A DNA stretch of 21,997 bases from JBBQKQ01 sp043719155. GTDB lineage: Bacteria; Patescibacteriota; Minisyncoccia; Phycocordibacterales; UBA5272. Both the position numbers and the translations under genes were made by a program. The notes under the pieces were generated by a model. That model did not search any database. It was not told the origin of the DNA and saw only the letters and a list, made by a program, of their open reading frames with translations. Positions 6,568-12,111 of this stretch are shown one piece after another; positions within the stretch are counted from its first letter, which is position 1, and the number at the start of each line of letters is the position of its first letter. The stretch lies in assembly GCA_043719155.1 (NCBI GenBank), contig JAYSUJ010000040.1:1-21997 (forward strand), given 5' to 3'.

Positions 6568-6654
6568 AAATTTTCTTGCAGAAAATTTTCCGCGACCCCG
6601 ACACATTCGTTTCGGTTCGCTTCGCTCACAACGAAACTTCATTACGTCTTTCTC
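6568..6654 (-). ncRNA. Two-hairpin element beside tRNA-Gln, copy 1
   Basis: On the plus strand, hairpin A is an 8-bp stem (6568-6575 with 6581-6588) around the loop TTGCA. Hairpin B is a 6-bp stem (6609-6614 with 6632-6637) around a 17-nt loop, GTTCGCTTCGCTCACAA. CTTTCTC (6648-6654) follows 10 nt later. The same order occurs at 16075-16159, with three compensatory base-pair changes and nearly identical loops. Strand and nature are uncertain: it lies just beyond the 3' hairpin of the minus-strand tRNA gene, so a minus-strand RNA is the guess. It could instead be a DNA-level element. Confidence 0.55.
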
Positions 6655-6668
6655 ACCCCACTGGGCAA

Positions 6669-6705
6669 CAAATATAAAATACCCGCAAGGGGTATTTTAT
6701 ATTTG
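6669..6705. terminator. Long perfect hairpin directly 3' of tRNA-Gln(CUG)
   Basis: Sixteen base pairs without mismatch (6669-6684 with 6690-6705) enclose the loop GCAAG, with a GGG/CCC core at the top. It abuts the 3' end of the tRNA gene and probably terminates its transcript or guides 3' processing. The lower stem is A/T-rich rather than ending in a simple T run. Confidence 0.7.
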
Positions 6706-6778
6706 TGCTCTCAGTAGGGATCGAACCTACGACCATCTCCTTCAGAGGGAGCTGCTCTACCAACTGAGCTATGAGAGC
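6706..6778 (-). tRNA. tRNA-Gln (anticodon CUG)
   Basis: The cloverleaf reads cleanly on the minus strand: acceptor GCTCTCA/TGAGAGC with A73, D-arm GCTC-AGTTGGTA-GAGC, anticodon loop CTCTGAA (U33, anticodon CUG at 34-36), variable TGGTC, and T-arm GTAGG-TTCGATC-CCTAC. No CCA is encoded. By anticodon it reads CAG (Gln). The G1-C72 end with A73 is not the usual U1-A72/G73 end of tRNA-Gln, which the second tRNA in this window does have. The structure is certain and the charging identity is less so. Confidence 0.88.
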
Positions 6779-6794
6779 ATTTTTGGGTATAAAC

Positions 6795-6823
6795 ATTCTA
6801 CCACAAAATGACTGGTTTACAAA
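6795..6823 (-). promoter_or_regulatory. Promoter of tRNA-Gln(CUG)
   Basis: On the minus strand TTTGTA (6823-6818), a 17-nt spacer and TAGAAT (6800-6795) with an extended TG lie 16 nt before the tRNA. The extended -10 TGgTAGAAT resembles that of the carbonic-anhydrase-like gene at 7957. Confidence 0.55.
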
Positions 6824-6850
6824 AAAACTTTGTTATGTTTTACTTAAAAT

Positions 6851-7132
6851 ATGAGCTTACAAAAAATAGATCTAAGTAAAATTAAAGAAGGTTGGGAAGT
6901 GAATGTAAAAGGGCGCAAAGTCTACAGGGTGACATTTGGGGACAAGGATGACGTAGATGCTGTTTACGGGCTTTCAATGACGAAAGATTATGCTTGGAAA
7001 ATGTTTTTTAGAAAAACCGGTATGTCAGATACTGACAGAGATGTGCTGCTAAAAATAAAAGCCAGGGCCTTGAGAGGGGACCAGGAATCGGAAAGAAAAA
7101 AGTGCCAGATAACCCTGCTGTCGCACATTTAA
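6851..7132 (+). CDS. Hypothetical small protein, unknown family
   Basis: I do not recognise this 93-residue, charged, soluble protein. Residues 8-30 (LSKIKEGWEVNVKGRKVYRVTFG) look like a small beta-rich fold, and the rest is mainly helical and basic. It stands alone between the tRNA promoter region and a strong bidirectional terminator. There is no clear Shine-Dalgarno site or strong promoter. It could be a genuine small gene or a marginal one, supported mainly by the open frame and the terminator just downstream. Confidence 0.5.
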   Translation: MSLQKIDLSKIKEGWEVNVKGRKVYRVTFGDKDDVDAVYGLSMTKDYAWKMFFRKTGMSDTDRDVLLKIKARALRGDQESERKKCQITLLSHI

Positions 7133-7174
7133 GAAAATTTAAATCACTTAAAGTTCGCAGGTCAAATTAAATAT

Positions 7175-7213
7175 CAAACAAAAAACACTTTTTTAAAAAG
7201 TGTTTTTTGTTTG
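7175..7213. terminator. Bidirectional terminator between the 6851 gene and rplT
   Basis: An arm CAAACAAAAAACACTTTTT (7175-7193) pairs with 7195-7213. Complementary A and T runs make it active for both converging genes. Its core matches that of the hairpin at 140-179. The rplT stop codon is immediately beyond it. Confidence 0.85.
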
Positions 7214-7214
7214 G

Positions 7215-7556
7215 CTATATTGCCTTTATAAGTCTTGTGAAAACTTCTGGTTGTGTTTCGGCAAGCTCGGCCAAGATTTTACGGTCAAGGATAACGTTTT
7301 TAGTTTTCATTAGGTTTATGAATTTACTGTATGTAGTACCAAGCTCACGAAGTGAAGCGTTGATCTTCACATTCCACAATTTTCGCATGTCATTTTTCTT
7401 GTCTTTTCGGTGATTGAAAGCATGAACGCCTGCTTTTCTTAGTGCTACTTTTGCCTCTCTTTCTTTTGTGGATCTCTGCAGTCTGAAACCCTTAGCGGCT
7501 TTCAGTACATTATTTCGTCTTTTTAGGGAAATTTTTCCTCGTTTAACTCTTGTCAT
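7215..7556 (-). CDS. rplT: 50S ribosomal protein L20
   Basis: A 113-residue basic protein with the L20 pattern: N-terminal RVKRGKISLKRRNNVLKAAKGFRLQRST, then FNHRKDKKNDMRKLWNVKINASLRELGTTYSKFI and a C-terminal helical domain. L20 binds 23S rRNA early in large-subunit assembly and, in some bacteria, represses its own operon. It is 20 nt behind rpmI and ends at the bidirectional terminator. In many bacteria infC-rpmI-rplT is contiguous, but here infC is separated by an insertion of about 1.7 kb. Confidence 0.96.
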   Translation of the reverse strand: MTRVKRGKISLKRRNNVLKAAKGFRLQRSTKEREAKVALRKAGVHAFNHRKDKKNDMRKLWNVKINASLRELGTTYSKFINLMKTKNVILDRKILAELAETQPEVFTRLIKAI

Positions 7557-7576
7557 ATGTTTTTAGATATTTAAAT

Positions 7577-7807
7577 TTAAGCTTTTACTTTTGCTGTGTA
7601 AGCTTTCGGTGTAGCAACTTTCACTAGACCTGGCAAGAAACGTCTCTTTTCTTTGTTTGACATTGAAAATGGTACTGGCTTTCTTTTGGCAAGTTGATCT
7701 ATTCTTCTTTTTCGAGAGTTAAAGTGACCAATACCTTTGGCACGACCTAAAATCTTACCATTTTTGGTAATTTTTAGTCTTTTTAATAATGATTTTTTTG
7801 TTTTCAT
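7577..7807 (-). CDS. rpmI: 50S ribosomal protein L35
   Basis: A 76-residue, very basic protein with the L35 signature: MKTKKSLLKRLKITKNGKI, FNSRKRRIDQLAKRKP and a C-terminal KRRFLPGL. There is a short extra Lys/Ala-rich tail (TPKAYTAKVKA) beyond the usual end. It has its own promoter (TTGCAA-16-TATAAT) upstream and is followed by rplT. Its -35 hexamer appears to be shared with the divergent carbonic-anhydrase-like gene. Confidence 0.95.
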   Translation of the reverse strand: MKTKKSLLKRLKITKNGKILGRAKGIGHFNSRKRRIDQLAKRKPVPFSMSNKEKRRFLPGLVKVATPKAYTAKVKA

Positions 7808-7839
7808 AAATTTGCTTTACACTTTTTCTTATCTGACAT

Positions 7840-7889
7840 ATTATACACTAAAAATAATATTTTGCAATAAATATTTTTGGTGGTAGAAT
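7840..7889. promoter_or_regulatory. Divergent promoter pair sharing one palindromic -35 hexamer (rpmI / beta-CA-like gene)
   Basis: TTGCAA at 7862-7867 is its own reverse complement. Rightward, a 16-nt spacer leads to TAGAAT (7884-7889) with an extended TG, serving the plus-strand carbonic-anhydrase-like gene. Leftward, a 16-nt spacer leads to TATAAT (7845-7840 on the minus strand), serving rpmI-rplT. One RNA polymerase bound here should exclude the other. Confidence 0.65.
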
Positions 7890-7910
7890 TGTATACCTCT
7901 TGCATCTTTG

Positions 7911-7925
7911 CTGAAAAAGTTTCAG
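7911..7925 (+). promoter_or_regulatory. 5' leader hairpin of the beta-CA-like gene
   Basis: CTGAAA-AAG-TTTCAG forms a perfect 6-bp stem about 20 nt downstream of the -10 box. Similar short stems occur in the leaders of the genes at 14126 and 15399. Confidence 0.45.
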
Positions 7926-7956
7926 TAGAGAGTTGCAGGAAAAATTGGAGATGTTT

Positions 7957-8412
7957 ATGGAAGGTATGGAAGGTGCAATTGTTCTTTGTTGCGGAGACTC
8001 CCGCAACGGCAGTGTCCCAAAAGCACTGAAAGCACACTTCAACTGGCCTGCCGATGTGCGGGTCAAGACTATTTCGGTCGCCGGTGGTGCACACTCTCAT
8101 GACATTGATCATGACTTCGTGTTGCGTCAGGCAGCTATCTTCACTTCGGTTCTCCTTTCAAAGGGAGCTACCAAAATCTCACTGGTCCTTACCGACCATG
8201 ATGATTGTGGTTATGTAAAAGGTGTGGCCAGCCGACAGATCGAGACCTACTGGACCGATCCAGTTTTCTTGGAGAAAGTTTGGGCAATTGCCCAAGCTCT
8301 CCAAGCTGTTTACATTACAACTGTTGGCTACGTGGACCACCACGTGCCGACCGTGCGTTCGACCGAGCTTCGCCTGCGTAAGGTGGAAACGGTTAAGCGT
8401 GAAGCTGCCTGA
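7957..8412 (+). CDS. Beta-carbonic-anhydrase-like protein
   Basis: The zinc-site motifs of beta-carbonic anhydrases are present: C12-G-D14-S-R16 and H81-D-D-C84-G. They are separated by VKTISVAGGAHSHD and VLLSKGATKISLVLTD, as in the family fold. Enzymes of this type interconvert CO2 and bicarbonate in the cytoplasm, although small divergent members may have lost this. I start at ATG 7957 because GGAG ends 6 nt before it; ATG 7951 and TTG 7933 are alternatives. It is shorter (151 residues) than usual enzymes. Codon use is clearly richer in G and C than the flanking genes, which suggests transfer or selection for high expression. It has its own promoter, leader hairpin and terminator, and splits infC from rpmI. 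Confidence 0.75.
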   Translation: MEGMEGAIVLCCGDSRNGSVPKALKAHFNWPADVRVKTISVAGGAHSHDIDHDFVLRQAAIFTSVLLSKGATKISLVLTDHDDCGYVKGVASRQIETYWTDPVFLEKVWAIAQALQAVYITTVGYVDHHVPTVRSTELRLRKVETVKREAA

Positions 8413-8438
8413 CACGAGTCTGTGTTGGTCGACTTCTG

Positions 8439-8473
8439 GACTGAGGGTGAAAAACCCTCAGTCTTTTATTTTT
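8439..8473 (+). terminator. Intrinsic terminator of the beta-CA-like gene
   Basis: GACTGAGGG (8439-8447) pairs with CCCTCAGTC (8455-8463) around a 7-nt loop, followed by TTTTATTTTT. Confidence 0.92.
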
Positions 8474-8509
8474 ACTTTTTTTAAGTTTGAGTTTATAATA
8501 CAAAATATT

Positions 8510-9322
8510 ATGCAAAAAATACAAAATCAAGAAAACAAAGTGGAATATCCAAGTTCAGAAAATCTTTTAATAATTGTAAATAGTTATGACAAAAATAAAA
8601 GCCAATTAAATATTTCCGAGTTTGAATATTTAGAAAAAAATGGCCAAATGCCAAATTCTGTAAATCTAAAATGTATAGATGGGCGAGCTGATAAACAAGC
8701 AACTTCTATTGGTATACCTGGGGCAGGTATGGGTGTATTATTGGATTTCCACACTGCCATGCATGAATTGGGTGTAAAGTTTGATGATGTCAGTCATAAA
8801 AAACTTATACAAATAGCTGCAAAGTTTTTTAACCAAAAAAATGGAAAAATATCCGCCCATACCGACGACCATGCATTGGGACAATTTTTTGCTGGCTGTG
8901 GACATTGTTTGGGAATTTTAAAAAATATCGCTGAACATGAATACAACACATCAGCTGAAACTATTGCTTTTATAGAAAGCTTGGCTAAAGATGATTTTGA
9001 TATTGTAACTTATGGGGGTGCCCACGCCGAAATGGGAGTTGTCATAATAAATGATCAAACCACAATAATGCCTTCATATATTTTAAATCATGAAAGTGAT
9101 ATGCAAGTTTTTGTCTATAACAAAGTTTGGCATGAAATGATTGTCAAAAAACTATCTGAAAAAATTGCTGAACATTTTGACATTAAAGCTGAAGCTTTAG
9201 AGTTAAAAGTTAAAAGTTTTATAGATATAAGTAAAAGTACAAAAGGGGATAAATCTAGAATAATGGCAACTACTACTAGACTTGCGTTGGACAAAGGTAT
9301 AAATGTGGTTGTTTTAAGTTAA
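8510..9322 (+). CDS. Divergent carbonic-anhydrase-like (CxDxR) protein
   Basis: I start at ATG 8510, since the frame upstream of it runs through the preceding gene and its terminator. The 270-residue soluble protein has C55-I-D57-G-R59 followed by IGIPGAG. Later it has KISAHTDDHA and GCGHC (129-133), then GGAHAEMGVVI. The CxDxR block, the glycine-rich strand after it and the His/Cys pair match the beta-carbonic-anhydrase zinc-site order, but the second half does not follow the classic HxxC pattern. This is a fold-level guess and activity is uncertain. It is AT-rich like the chromosome, unlike the adjacent GC-richer gene, so the two were probably not acquired together. No promoter is obvious between the upstream terminator and the ATG. 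Confidence 0.6.
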   Translation: MQKIQNQENKVEYPSSENLLIIVNSYDKNKSQLNISEFEYLEKNGQMPNSVNLKCIDGRADKQATSIGIPGAGMGVLLDFHTAMHELGVKFDDVSHKKLIQIAAKFFNQKNGKISAHTDDHALGQFFAGCGHCLGILKNIAEHEYNTSAETIAFIESLAKDDFDIVTYGGAHAEMGVVIINDQTTIMPSYILNHESDMQVFVYNKVWHEMIVKKLSEKIAEHFDIKAEALELKVKSFIDISKSTKGDKSRIMATTTRLALDKGINVVVLS

Positions 9323-9341
9323 ATTAAAGTAACTAAAGAAA

Positions 9342-9364
9342 AAAACGAGCAAAATGCTCGTTTT
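9342..9364. terminator. Bidirectional terminator between the 8510 gene and the infC unit
   Basis: CGAGCA (9346-9351) and TGCTCG (9355-9360) pair, extended by AAAA/TTTT. A-rich sequence on the left gives a T run on the minus strand, so it can end both the plus-strand gene and the leftward infC transcript. Confidence 0.85.
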
Positions 9365-9381
9365 CTTGTCTTCATTGCTTT

Positions 9382-9477
9382 TCATCTTTTCTCTTGTTTG
9401 GATATCAAGTAGAGGAATAACCAAATCAGAGGTATAACTAAGATGTGTTCTGGCTGGACAGGGTTTTCCAAGATCAT
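9382..9477 (-). CDS. Candidate 31-residue small membrane protein downstream of infC
   Basis: The minus-strand frame from ATG 9477 to TGA 9382 encodes 31 residues. They form a short polar head (MILENPVQPE), one hydrophobic helix (HILVIPLIWLFLYLIS) and a basic tail (KQEKR). This follows the positive-inside pattern of a single-pass protein. AAGGAA lies 8 nt upstream of the ATG. It sits 40 nt beyond the infC stop and just before the terminator at 9342-9364, and so would be co-transcribed with infC. The family is unknown, and a chance frame cannot be excluded at this length. Confidence 0.4.
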   Translation of the reverse strand: MILENPVQPEHILVIPLIWLFLYLISKQEKR

Positions 9478-9517
9478 TGGGAAGTTCCTTTTCTTGTTGA
9501 AGTTAAGAGTTTTTATT

Positions 9518-10120
9518 TTACATTATTTCTTGCTGCATGTCCAGAGCACTTTCTCCAATTTTACCTTTAGCTTTTTCTATTACCATGGTCATGCCATTTG
9601 GTATTTTCTTTATAGGCTCAGCGGTTTTATAGTTTTCGGTTAATAGTATTAAAACTCTTTGTAATCTTTCTTTTAGGAAACTTGCCTCTATGGCGTTAGC
9701 TCTACCTTTTAATTTAAGTTCTATTTTCACTCGGTGGCCTTCGTGTAGCCATTCACTAGCTTGTTTGGCTTTTACTGTTAAGTCACCTTCGCCGATGCCG
9801 ACGGTCATTCTCAAAACTTTGGTTTCCGTGGTGTTGTCCTCTACTCGTTTTTTGTTACTTTTCTTATTTTCTAAATAAGCATATTTTCCGTAGTCGATGA
9901 TTTTGGCCACTGGTGGCACAGCATTTTCCGCGGTTAAGATTAGGTCTAGACCTTTGCCTTTAGCGATTTGTAAAGCTTCGCTTTTACTCATCACCCCAAG
10001 GTTTTCATTGTTCTCTCCTAAAACTCGTAATTCGAATGCTCGGATGGAGTCATTCATTTGAGTTCGGTGAAAGTTTTTGTTTGGCGCACCTTTTTGATAA
10101 GTAGAATTATTGTTTTGCAT
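9518..10120 (-). CDS. infC: Translation initiation factor IF-3
   Basis: A 200-residue protein with both IF-3 domains: the N-domain with NDSIRAFELRVLGENNENLGVMSKSEAL and AKIIDYGKYAYLENKK, a lysine-rich linker, and the C-domain with KVLRMTVGIGEGDLTVKAKQASEWL, GHRVKIELKLKGR and PIKKIPNGMTMVI. IF-3 binds the 30S subunit, prevents early 50S joining and checks the start codon. A short N-terminal extension (about 20 residues, Asn/Gln-rich) precedes the domain. infC here has its own promoter and is parted from rpmI-rplT by two opposite-strand genes. Confidence 0.96.
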   Translation of the reverse strand: MQNNNSTYQKGAPNKNFHRTQMNDSIRAFELRVLGENNENLGVMSKSEALQIAKGKGLDLILTAENAVPPVAKIIDYGKYAYLENKKSNKKRVEDNTTETKVLRMTVGIGEGDLTVKAKQASEWLHEGHRVKIELKLKGRANAIEASFLKERLQRVLILLTENYKTAEPIKKIPNGMTMVIEKAKGKIGESALDMQQEIM

Positions 10121-10136
10121 TTATATTGTATGGCTA

Positions 10137-10142
10137 ATTCTA
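10137..10142 (-). promoter_or_regulatory. infC -10 element (extended)
   Basis: On the minus strand TGtTAGAAT ends about 16 nt before the infC ATG. No clear -35 is seen, in line with an extended -10 promoter. The leader would be very short. Confidence 0.5.
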
Positions 10143-10182
10143 ACACATAATGGAAAAAAGTATAGTTATTTATACAAGCCTG

Positions 10183-10191
10183 TGCTATAAT
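10183..10191 (+). promoter_or_regulatory. rpsB-tsf promoter (extended -10)
   Basis: TGcTATAAT matches the extended -10 consensus exactly. The -35 region is poor. The transcript would carry a leader of about 150 nt before rpsB. Confidence 0.7.
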
Positions 10192-10197
10192 ACTTTT

Positions 10198-10350
10198 ATT
10201 CTTAAAGCAGCTATAGCATCGGGGAAGCTCACCCGAGCCGAATATTTCGTGACCAATCTTTCAAAAATTAAAGTAAAAAGATAGAAATAGTTCAGGTGTT
10301 ATGGTAAAACTTTTTTGAATATTATAAAAGTAAAATTAAAAAAAAAGATT
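10198..10350 (+). promoter_or_regulatory. Long structured 5' leader of rpsB, possible autoregulatory site
   Basis: Between the promoter and the rpsB ATG lie about 150 nt without a gene. Two adjacent hairpins are visible: GC(A)TCGGG (10216-10223) with CCCGAGC (10232-10238), and CGAA (10239-10242) with TTCG (10246-10249). Ribosomal-protein operons often carry leaders bound by one of their products, and S2 leaders are known in several phyla. Whether this one works that way is inference. The rest of the leader is A-rich and unstructured by eye. Confidence 0.4.
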
Positions 10351-11031
10351 ATGACAAAACAAGAACTTATACAAAAGTTGGGAGAGGCGGGTGCACAATA
10401 CGGTTATTCTAAAATGCGTCGTCATCCAAGTTCTAAACCATTTATTTATACTGTAAAATCTGGGAAAGACATTATTGACCTTGAAAAAACTGCAGACCAA
10501 GTAGACAAAGCTTGTGAGTTTTTAGCTGGGATAATACGTGATAAAAAACAATTTGTAACTATCGGTACAAAGCCTGAGGCTCGTGAAAAGGTAACAAGTG
10601 CAGGTATGAAAAACGTACTTCCGTATGCCGCAGAAAGATTTATCGGTGGGACGCTTACAAACTTTGGTGAAATTAAAAAGAGAATAGAAAAATTAGCAGA
10701 ATTAATAATGAAAAAAGAAGCTGGAGAATTTTCTGTGTATACTAAAAAAGAGCAAGTTTTAATTGATAGAGACATTGCCAGAATGACCAAAAACTTTGGT
10801 GGTATGGCAACAGTGGGAGGACTTCCAGCCGCAGTACTTTTAATAGACTCAAATCACGAGGCAATTGCATTAGCAGAGGCAAAATATTTGCGTATCCCCG
10901 TTGTAGCTATTTGTAATACAGACTGTAACAACAAGCTTGTTCAGTACCCAATAGTGATGAACGACGCCTCAAGTTTGTCTATCCAAATCGTGTTAGACTA
11001 TATCGGAGAGAAGATAGAAAGTGTTGAATAA
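10351..11031 (+). CDS. rpsB: 30S ribosomal protein S2
   Basis: The ATG at 10351 gives 226 residues (MTKQELIQKLGEAGAQYGYS...), the usual S2 start; an in-frame TTG at 10315 would add an unlikely lysine-rich lead. Family motifs include KPFIYTVKSGKDIIDLEKTAD, FVTIGTKPEAREKV, ERFIGGTLTNFGEIKKRI and EAIALAEAKYLRIPVVAICNTDCNNKLVQYPI. S2 joins the 30S subunit late, near the neck, and with S1 (where present) supports mRNA binding. It is slightly shorter than the E. coli protein. It is followed after 23 nt by tsf, the common rpsB-tsf pair. Confidence 0.96.
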   Translation: MTKQELIQKLGEAGAQYGYSKMRRHPSSKPFIYTVKSGKDIIDLEKTADQVDKACEFLAGIIRDKKQFVTIGTKPEAREKVTSAGMKNVLPYAAERFIGGTLTNFGEIKKRIEKLAELIMKKEAGEFSVYTKKEQVLIDRDIARMTKNFGGMATVGGLPAAVLLIDSNHEAIALAEAKYLRIPVVAICNTDCNNKLVQYPIVMNDASSLSIQIVLDYIGEKIESVE

Positions 11032-11054
11032 TTTAAACCAAAAAAATAAAAAAT

Positions 11055-11639
11055 ATGGCAGTAACAATGGATGAAGTAAAAAAACTACGAGATGAAACAG
11101 GGGTGTCTATTATGCAATGTAAAAAAGCTTTAGAAGAAACAAATGGTGACATGGAAAAAGCTAAAATAGCTTTGCGTAAAAAAGCCTCAGCCGATGCTGC
11201 TAAAAAAGGTGACCGTGCCTTTGGGGCAGTTTGTTCGGCTTCTTACATCCATCAAAATGGAAAAGTAGGAACGATGGTCCAGCTAGTTTGTGAGACAGAC
11301 TTTGTGGCTCAAAACCCAGAGTTTGTTGCTCTTGCAAATGATATTGCGGTGCATATCGCAGGTCTAAACCCAGAGTTTGTAACTGAAGCTGAAATCTCAG
11401 ACGAGGTAAAGGCTAAATACATGTCAGCTTTTGCAGATGAAGCAGCTAAAAGTGGAAAGCCAGAAGCGATACAAGTAAAAATTGCCGAAGGAAAGTGGAC
11501 AGAATTTTTGGCCGGAAGTGTCCTAATGAATCAAAAATTCTTAAAAGACGACTCTAAAACTATAGCTGATTTAATTTCGGCAGCAGTACAAAAATTTGGC
11601 GAGAATACTTCAGTCTCAAAGTTTGTTCGCTTTGCTTAA
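11055..11639 (+). CDS. tsf: Elongation factor Ts (short form)
   Basis: The 194-residue protein has an N-terminal UBA-like domain (VKKLRDETGVSIMQCKKALEETNGDMEKAKIALRKKA). The EF-Ts core follows with GAVCSASYIHQNGKVGTMVQLVCETDFVAQNPEFVALANDIAVHIAGLNPEFV and LLMNQ-like SVLMNQKFLKDDSKTIADLI. It releases GDP from EF-Tu. The length matches the short EF-Ts type that lacks the large second subdomain of E. coli EF-Ts (about 280 residues). It lies 23 nt after rpsB, with no terminator between. Confidence 0.96.
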   Translation: MAVTMDEVKKLRDETGVSIMQCKKALEETNGDMEKAKIALRKKASADAAKKGDRAFGAVCSASYIHQNGKVGTMVQLVCETDFVAQNPEFVALANDIAVHIAGLNPEFVTEAEISDEVKAKYMSAFADEAAKSGKPEAIQVKIAEGKWTEFLAGSVLMNQKFLKDDSKTIADLISAAVQKFGENTSVSKFVRFA

Positions 11640-11680
11640 ATAATTTTGTGGTAATACCACGCAAACAACATTAAAAATTT

Positions 11681-12097
11681 ATGCTAAATAGTTTCTATTT
11701 ATTTATAACCCCATTAACTATTGTTTGTGTGTATATTTTCGTAAAGTATGTGGCCAATTATGGTCATATTCAATCAAAGTATAAATTGAGTGACGTAGAA
11801 AAAGAGGAAGAGCAGGCAGAATTTTTAGATAAAATCGACGCTGCCAAGTCTTATTTGTTTTTAGTTGTAGATAATTTTAAAAGCTCGGTTATCGGTTTGT
11901 TTAAAATTTTAACTCATTGGTTTTTGCATCTTTTGGTAATTTTACTAAAATATATTTCCGACTTTACAGATTTTCTCTATGAAAAATCTCGTGACTTTTT
12001 CTTAAGCACTGCGGCTAAAGAAAAGAGAGTGGTATCTACCTTTTGGCATCATTTGAAAAAATATAAAAAAGAAAAGGATGAAGAAAATGAAGATTAG
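11681..12097 (+). CDS. Hypothetical small membrane protein
   Basis: I do not recognise this 138-residue protein. It has an N-terminal transmembrane helix (MLNSFYLFITPLTIVCVYIFVKYV), a charged linker (KLSDVEKEEEQAEFLDKIDAAKSY), a second hydrophobic region (about residues 63-95) and a strongly charged C-terminus (KKYKKEKDEENED). It lies 41 nt after tsf and 14 nt before the MFS gene on the same strand, probably in one transcript. The arrangement suggests an anchored protein with a cytoplasmic tail, but the function is unknown. Confidence 0.65.
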   Translation: MLNSFYLFITPLTIVCVYIFVKYVANYGHIQSKYKLSDVEKEEEQAEFLDKIDAAKSYLFLVVDNFKSSVIGLFKILTHWFLHLLVILLKYISDFTDFLYEKSRDFFLSTAAKEKRVVSTFWHHLKKYKKEKDEENED

Positions 12098-12111
12098 TAT
12101 ATTTAGCATTT

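Noticed and set aside
7804..8112. Minus-strand frame antisense to the CA-like gene
   Set aside because: It overlaps the promoter pair and a gene with clear zinc-site motifs.
8222..8509. Open frame extending the 8510 gene upstream through the CA-like gene
   Set aside because: It runs in another frame of a well-supported gene and crosses its terminator; the first ATG after the terminator is at 8510.
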